A DNA stretch of 44,754 bases, from contig JANQFX010000058.1 of the NCBI GenBank assembly GCA_028277725.1, positions 1 to 44,754 of the forward strand. Direction: 5' to 3'. Origin of the DNA: Thiohalocapsa sp. GTDB taxonomy: Bacteria > Pseudomonadota > Gammaproteobacteria > Chromatiales > Chromatiaceae. Position numbers and translations under genes: made by a program. This document shows positions 44,659 to 44,754 of the stretch, in pieces; position 1 is the stretch's first letter, and each line of letters begins with the position of its first letter. The notes beneath the pieces were generated by a model. The model was not told the origin of the DNA. It saw only the letters and a list, made by a program, of their open reading frames with translations, and made no database searches.

Positions 44659-44754
44659 TCGAGACTGGGCAAGAATTCCATCGCCTTCGGCGGCCGTCGT
44701 GCAGGCGCAGCGGAGGGTACAATTCGCCGCAGTTCTCCCCGCGAGCGACAGCGC

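Larger units (their letters stand above)
44323..44754. other. Final gap, with repeats and a possible gene relic
   Basis: No confident gene. Between 44409 and 44560 the minus strand has an open frame with a protein-like stretch (RVARCITASGDPAIASRTLQ, ending LLPVSQH before a stop). It opens within repeat B and looks like a gene end without its beginning. Repeats B and A follow downstream on the plus strand. A and B are described separately. Confidence 0.3.

Noticed and set aside
1..44754. CRISPR arrays, tRNA, rRNA, riboswitches
   Set aside because: I scanned for regularly spaced repeats, T-loop GGTTCGA-type patterns with acceptor stems, and known leader motifs and found none that hold up.

Overview
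The window is GC-rich chromosomal DNA (about two thirds G+C by eye), densely coding, from a Gram-negative bacterium. The minus-strand order leuS-lptE-holA-proA-nadD-rsfS, together with TolC-type and LPS-assembly genes, points to a gammaproteobacterium. An Ectothiorhodospiraceae/Chromatiales-like lineage is my inference from gene order and GC content, not from a search. I found no rRNA, tRNA or CRISPR array.

Layout. (1) 0.2-6.1 kb: chorismate synthase and a TolC-family outer-membrane channel on the minus strand, divergent from an ABC exporter and a YheT-type hydrolase, then a relic of a DUF1640-like gene. (2) 6.3-25.5 kb: a polysaccharide (O-antigen/surface glycan) locus. It holds a GT4-RgpF fusion, a PIG-L deacetylase-GT2 fusion, a GT4, a large GT2-GT4 fusion, a decayed stretch (methyltransferase relic, frameshifted GNAT relic, IS3-family element), and a plus-strand block of visibly lower GC (GNAT-like protein, GT4, GT-like/methyltransferase, radical SAM/SPASM). 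It ends in a minus-strand export operon (four-helix membrane protein, Wzm permease, a 67-residue membrane ORF, Wzt ATPase, GT2). (3) 25.6-28.0 kb: a ParA-type ATPase translationally coupled to a CHAD-domain protein. (4) 28.3-38.3 kb: housekeeping genes, namely transaldolase, dihydrofolate reductase, a WYL regulator, RsfS, NadD, ProA, HolA, LptE and LeuS. (5) 39.0-44.3 kb: an L,D-transpeptidase lipoprotein with a long Pro/Ala-rich tail, two unrecognised small proteins, a BON-LysM protein, a GT2, a fatty-acid hydroxylase/sterol desaturase family protein, and a CxxC protein coupled to it.

How the genes fit together. Wzm and Wzt imply that the glycan is polymerised in the cytoplasm and exported by an ABC transporter; Wzt carries a C-terminal extension of the kind that recognises the finished chain. 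The glycosyltransferases, deacetylase, GNAT, methyltransferase and radical SAM enzyme are candidate makers and modifiers of that chain. Differing orientations, a lower-GC block, a duplicated GNAT gene and relics around the IS suggest the locus was assembled and eroded by repeated gene exchange.

Most worth a second look: the ParA-CHAD pair (possible positioning system for polyphosphate granules), the extra small membrane ORF inside the wzm-wzt operon, and two repeat motifs that occur at both ends of the window.
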